Position numbers and translations under genes: made by a program. A DNA stretch of 64,000 nt from Knoxdaviesia capensis (Eukaryota; Ascomycota; Sordariomycetes; Microascales; Gondwanamycetaceae). The stretch covers positions 1,173,565 through 1,237,564 of the forward strand of contig LNGK01000006.1 in assembly GCA_001510575.1 (NCBI GenBank). The letters are read 5' to 3'. The notes beneath the pieces are model-generated. The model was not told the DNA's origin. It saw nothing but the letters and a program-made list of their open reading frames with translations, and did not search any database. This document shows, piece by piece, positions 59,212-64,000 of this stretch (its first letter is position 1; the number at the start of each line of letters is the position of its first letter).

Positions 59212-62200
59212 TCCCGGCCCACCCCCCGGCGGCGCCGCCAAGAGCCAGAAGGGTGAAGCGTGTATGTATCTGGTGGTTTGAGGAGGGCATGGACGGTGGA
59301 CGGGTGAGAGAGAAAGACAGATATATTACCGTGAACTTACATTGAAAGGGGGGGAGAGAGAGAGGTTGTGTAGACATGAACCTACCTCTCGGCGTTGATA
59401 CCATTCGAGGCTATAGGGCTTTAGTTCTCAACAACGATATCTAGAGGGATGTATATCTGTGTAGATAGATAGATACGCCCGATAGATAGAGATGGATAGA
59501 GATAGAGGAAGGAGGGGAGGGCGGAGATCTCTGGGATCGTGGTGGAAGCGTGAGTTAAGGTTAGGATTTTAGATCATCGCCAAAGAGATCTCTCGTACAC
59601 GAAAGAACACCCCCGTTGTCTTCTCTTTCGCCCTTTTTTTTTCCCGCTTGGTGCACGCTTCCTCATCTCACACACGCCCGTCACCGGTACGTTCGACAGC
59701 GTCAAGCCACAGCGCTCAAACACAAACACACACAACCGAGAAGACGGCGCCCCCAAATATAGAGAACCCGGCGGACAGGAGGGACACGCTGGCACTGGCG
59801 TTGGCGGGAGACACGCCAATCTTCACCTGTGCTGTGTGGTGTGTATCCTCGCTCCCCCTCTGAACCCGAGCGATCGTCGACGACGCCTCTCTGTGTGTGG
59901 ATGTGTTTGATCGCGCATCTCTCGTCGGTGGCACTGGTCCTGCTCTCTTTCTCTTTCTTTTTTTTCTACCTCTCCCTATCTGGACCGTGTGTGTACGCCC
60001 ACTTCGCTCGGCCACTTTTCTGTACCCAGCGGTGAGAATGTCTGTCCCACCAACGAAAAACACAGGCGCCACAACCTCCTCGCCTTTCTGTTTTTTTTGT
60101 TGGTCTTTCGTTTTCCGCACAACCCCGGGAAGGTCAAGCAGCATGAAGACCAGCCGCAAGAGAGCAAAAGGCAAGCAGAGACACCAACAGCAGCACAACA
60201 CAACACAAACACGCATCTGTGTGCACACAGAAGGCACCCGGGGCCACATTCCCTCTCCCGGCCGCCGTCACAGAACACAAAAGTGAAGGAAAAAAAAGAA
60301 AACAGGATGCAAAGAGACCACGTACGTCTCGGCCGTTAGCGAGCGCGGCCAACGGACCGACCAAGGGCCCTGCAAGCCAGCGGCACCTCGGCCGACAGCA
60401 TTCCTGTTCTTCTCTCTGGACTGCCGGGAACGTGTGTGTTCGTGTGTGCGTGTGACATGCTCTGGGAGCAGAGGCAACCACAGGGCCGAGGATGAGAAGA
60501 AACAGAAGAAGAGGGAATAACGAACCACACCACTTCACACCACTTCACACCACTTGCGCACGAAGAGTTCCACTGTCGTCATCTTCCTCCTCTTCCTTTT
60601 TCCTCTGGTTCTGCACCCATCTCGAGCCGTCGGGGAGGTGTGGTTGGATGGACAGTCGTTCCGCGGCAGACAAACAAGCAAAGTCCAGGGCTGGGTGTGT
60701 GTTGCATATTGTTATTTTCCATATCGTTTGCTCTTCCTCTCTCTCAGTAAGTGTGGATGTGTGTCTCGCCCTCCCCAAGTCGGACAAAGCCACACTAATG
60801 CACGTATATTTGGCACAGTCCCACAGCCGATCGAGACCAACTGTGAACCCCATCCCCTCCCCGCCCAAATAATAGATACAATTAAATGGAGGGGGGTGAT
60901 AGGTTGAGTAGGAGGGTGGGCAGCCATGTAAGGGATGAAGAAGCGGTGAAGAGAAGAGAAAAAGGAAGAAAAAAACAGCCACATGCACTTCCGCACACAC
61001 ACACTGCGACACTTACACAACGAGGGGGAGACCTGGTGAACACTTTTACTTTCAAAAAAAGAAAGCAAAAAAACCACTCAGTCGTTCCGCTTCCCCTCCC
61101 TCCCCTCCTCCTCCATCAGCTCATCAAGTATCAAGTAACACCGCGATGCGCCGCGAAGCGAAGTGTTTTCCTTTTCGTTTGTTTCTTTTCGTGCACTTTT
61201 TGATTGTTTTTCTGCTTTTTCTCCCCCGGCAAGGAGGCGGCGCGGGGGCGTGAGGCGTGAGTTGTGTTGGTCGTGCTATATAGTCCACAGGGATTCGCCA
61301 TGATTGTAAGCCCAGTAGTCATGTCTCCCTGGAGAATAATAGACGCTGCGGGAGGTTTCAATACGTGGCGCGCCAGTATCCCTCTCGCTTTTCTATCTTT
61401 CTTTTTCCTGTGGATGGAAGAGCTCGGCACTAGAAACGCCATCGGGGGTTCAGAATTTGTCTTCCCGTGTGCCTTGCCTGTCTCTTTGTCTCGCTGGCCG
61501 CGGCTGTCGCACCGGTGAGTATCAGGAGGATTGAGACACGGGAAACAGGGTCCCTCTGTGGCGCTCTCTCCCAGTCTGTCTGTCCAAAGCACCAGACCCG
61601 AAAATACGCAGTGATATCCCACACCACGCATCTTAAACCCAACCCACCCCCCCGGCCCGCTCGAAAAATGTACAAAAGGAAAGAAAAAAACGCCGGTCAC
61701 AAGAGTCCTTTATTTGACGAGCTGGTGGCTGGCGTGGTGGCGGTTTTGTTTTGTTTTTGTTTTCTTGGTGGTCGGGACGCAGCACATCAATGCGCAGATC
61801 CAGTCCGGTTTCCACGACTCACGCGCGCACACACTCTCAGCTTCACATATCGCCCGCTCCAGATATATCGGGGGCTTCACCAACGAGAGCAGCCGAAAAG
61901 GAAAAAGGCCGCGTTCTCAACAGGGAGGTTCCTTGTCCATCAAAGAAGAAAATAATATTTTACCGAAAAAGGGCCACGTAACCGCTGAAGGCTCGGGGAA
62001 ACGTTCTCACCGCCACCTCCACGAACGGCTGCACTCGTAGGCGGTGGGAGAAAAACCAGAACCACGACTCACCACTGGCATTATGCAACGTACAGTAGGT
62101 ATGCATGGAAAAACGCCGCTTCTCTCTCTCGCTCATGCAGGAGCCTAGGCTCAGACTGCACTTCGAGTCAGATGTTGACCGAGCTCCAGAAACCAGGAGA

Positions 62201-62715
62201 CAACCAAGGGTCTGCTGGCTTCATGCACGGCCAAAAGTCACGTCACAGCCAGACAGGCAAACAGAAAATAAACATGGCTGTCCCGTGGGCAAAAGAGAAA
62301 GAAAAGGAAGGCCGTCGGCACCTCGGGAGCACAGAAACGAAACGAGCTCCGTGATCCGTGGTCCGTGTGGTTGGGAGGTGAGTTCCTGCAGCCGTGCGGC
62401 AAAACCGCGCAGGACGCAGAGCTAGCTGGTTCCCTTGCGAACAGACAGTGGGAATCTGTCGTCATCAGGCTGGCTGTATCAGCTGGAACAAGAAAATTAT
62501 GATTGGCATGACGGCAAAAAAAAAAAAAAAAGAAGGCCAGACGGCCAGGAGGCTGATCATCGTGAGAAGAACTGAGGTTGGAAGGGAGATGCGTTGGAAG
62601 GACGGCAGGTCGGCATCCAAGAGAGAGGAAGTGCAAGTAGGGTTATCGGTATCCGATAAGCCCTGACCGTTATCGGGGTCTCTTATTGGCTAGCGGCCTC
62701 TTCAACATCATTTGC

Positions 62716-62738
62716 TAACCCTAGGCAACAAACCCTAA
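62716..62738. promoter_or_regulatory. Telobox pair without a visible gene
   Basis: TAACCCTAG and AAACCCTAA separated by a few bases. No gene was found within the following 1.2 kb of the window. Confidence 0.35.
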
Positions 62739-63936
62739 TATGCAACGACAAAGCATCTCCTGTCAGACTCCGGAAGAGCAAGCTGTGCCCCAACTGAGCA
62801 CCAAAAAGGGGACAGGCACTTGCCCTTTCTTCAGGACTGTCGCCCATCCACTGCGGCTGATCGTTTTGAAGACCACAAAAATTACGCACCGACCGCGATG
62901 TGGTGGTGTGCATCTCTACCTTACCACTCGGTGGTCTAACTCAGTCTGCCAGGGTGAGGAAGGCCGAAGCGAAGTGAGATTGATGGATGAACTGGAACAC
63001 AAAGTTCACAGTCAACAGGCAAAATGCTCCCCCCCTCAATGCCGCCGGCCGAGGCTGGAACTGCACGAACGGGCGTAAAAAATTCACCCCGTTCCACCCG
63101 AAAGGCAAAACGAGGCCCAGAACAGAGAGAAAGAAAAAAAAAAGAAAGAAAGAAAGGGGGGAGGACGGTGATGCATTGTACATCGTACATGCTATACCGC
63201 CGGGAGGGGATGCATCAGCGTGTCCGGAACGCCTCGCATATCAAAAACGAGCAAAGCACGGAACTTTCTCATATCATTATCCGGGCGGAGGCGCTTGTCC
63301 TCCTTGTGTTGTATGTAGGGAGGAAGGAATAAAACTCGCACCAGGCTCGTTTTGGAGGTGGTCGGTCTCACCTGCAGGCTGCAGATTTGCAATATAGACA
63401 GTACAGTACAATACTATACTATACTAAACAGTATCCTGCATATAATCGGACAATATGCATAGTAAAGTGGCATGTGACCGGGGATGGGAGGGGGAGGCGA
63501 CTTTCCTTTTTCTTTTCGTTTATTTTTGTCTTTCCTTTTGCCTAGCCAAGGAACCAATAAACCGGCCGCTTTGTGGGAACCGCCCATGAACAACGGCGTT
63601 GGCACAAGAGTCACACATCTCAAGTTCAAAGTCTCTCGCATCATTCTTGGAAGCTACTGCCCGACGAGGCATAGGTTGAGTCGAGGGAAGCTGCTGCCGT
63701 TGCCATTCCTTGGCGGCTGGTAGGTGTCCCCCCTTCGTTCCTTTCGTGGCTGTGGAATGGGGACTACAGCACCGGTCCCAAGTATCGCCGAGCGAGAGAG
63801 GAATCAGCGATATCCGGGAGGAGAGAACGATGTTTTGCTCGTCGGTCCGTATGGGGAAAAACCCCCCGGCCTAAGATTACGCACCCAGACTTCGGGGCCG
63901 CCCCAGCAGCAAGCAAGAGAGGAGAGACGAGAGGAC

Positions 63937-63977
63937 GATGATGATGATGATGATGAGGAGGAGGAGGAGGAGGAGGA
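63937..63977. repeat. GAT/GAG trinucleotide repeat
   Basis: About six GAT units directly followed by about seven GAG units. Confidence 0.85.
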
Positions 63978-64000
63978 ATGGAGATTTGCTCGCCCTTTGC

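Larger units (their letters stand above)
59212..64000. other. 4.8 kb gene-free right end
   Basis: No supportable gene. It holds GATA-type repeats (about 59460-59500), many CA/GT/GA and poly-A/T tracts, a telobox pair at 62716-62738, and a GAT/GAG trinucleotide run at the edge. The telobox pair could serve a gene beyond the window. Confidence 0.5.

Overview
The window reads as nuclear DNA of a filamentous ascomycete (Pezizomycotina, probably Eurotiomycetes). Genes are on both strands and are broken by short GT..AG introns with CTAAC-type branch sites. Gene content fits as well: a highly reducing polyketide synthase, Zn2Cys6 regulators of the fungal DUF3468 kind, an FSH1-type hydrolase, and a transposon relic with the CpA-to-TpA damage typical of repeat-induced point mutation (RIP). 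The species cannot be named from the sequence. No rRNA, tRNA or CRISPR was recognised.

Layout. 1-10.9 kb is the edge of a secondary-metabolite locus: a highly reducing PKS (minus strand, cut by the left window edge inside its ACP) and a divergent LovG-like FSH1 serine hydrolase share a 1.9 kb promoter. 11.3-15.6 kb holds two convergent housekeeping genes, the SCY1/Cex1 pseudokinase and the TOR-complex WD protein LST8. 15.6-26.2 kb is almost gene-free and microsatellite-rich. It contains one small cysteine-rich gene that an open-reading-frame scan misses, two adjoining perfect palindromes separated by one N, and an 11-N gap. 26.2-30.2 kb has an F-box/LRR gene convergent with a cyclin gene. 32.2-33.7 kb is a heavily RIP-mutated Tc1/mariner relic. 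35.4-38.0 kb is a Zn2Cys6 regulator whose second zinc-binding cysteine appears to be spliced through a 3-nt exon. 38.6-42.3 kb has a JmjC hydroxylase gene convergent with a MIT-like/coiled-coil gene. 42.3-48.7 kb is empty. 48.7-54.4 kb has a second Zn2Cys6 regulator convergent with an NAD kinase. 55.6-59.2 kb is a pfkB/ketohexokinase-like gene with a 1.5 kb intron. 59.2-64 kb shows no gene.

How the parts fit. Only the PKS and the hydrolase look like a pathway: the hydrolase family includes enzymes that release chains from highly reducing PKSs, so it is a candidate off-loading partner. From SCY1 onward the genes are mostly conserved cell functions (tRNA export/trafficking, TOR signalling, ubiquitin ligase adaptor, cyclin, NADP supply, sugar phosphorylation), so the cluster boundary probably lies near 10.9 kb. 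Telomere-repeat-like AACCCTA/TTAGGG boxes lie roughly 0.2-0.7 kb upstream of eight of these genes, but not upstream of the PKS, the hydrolase or the second regulator. This suggests a shared promoter element.

All gene models were built by hand from splice signals, reading-frame phase and family motifs; none is checked against transcripts.
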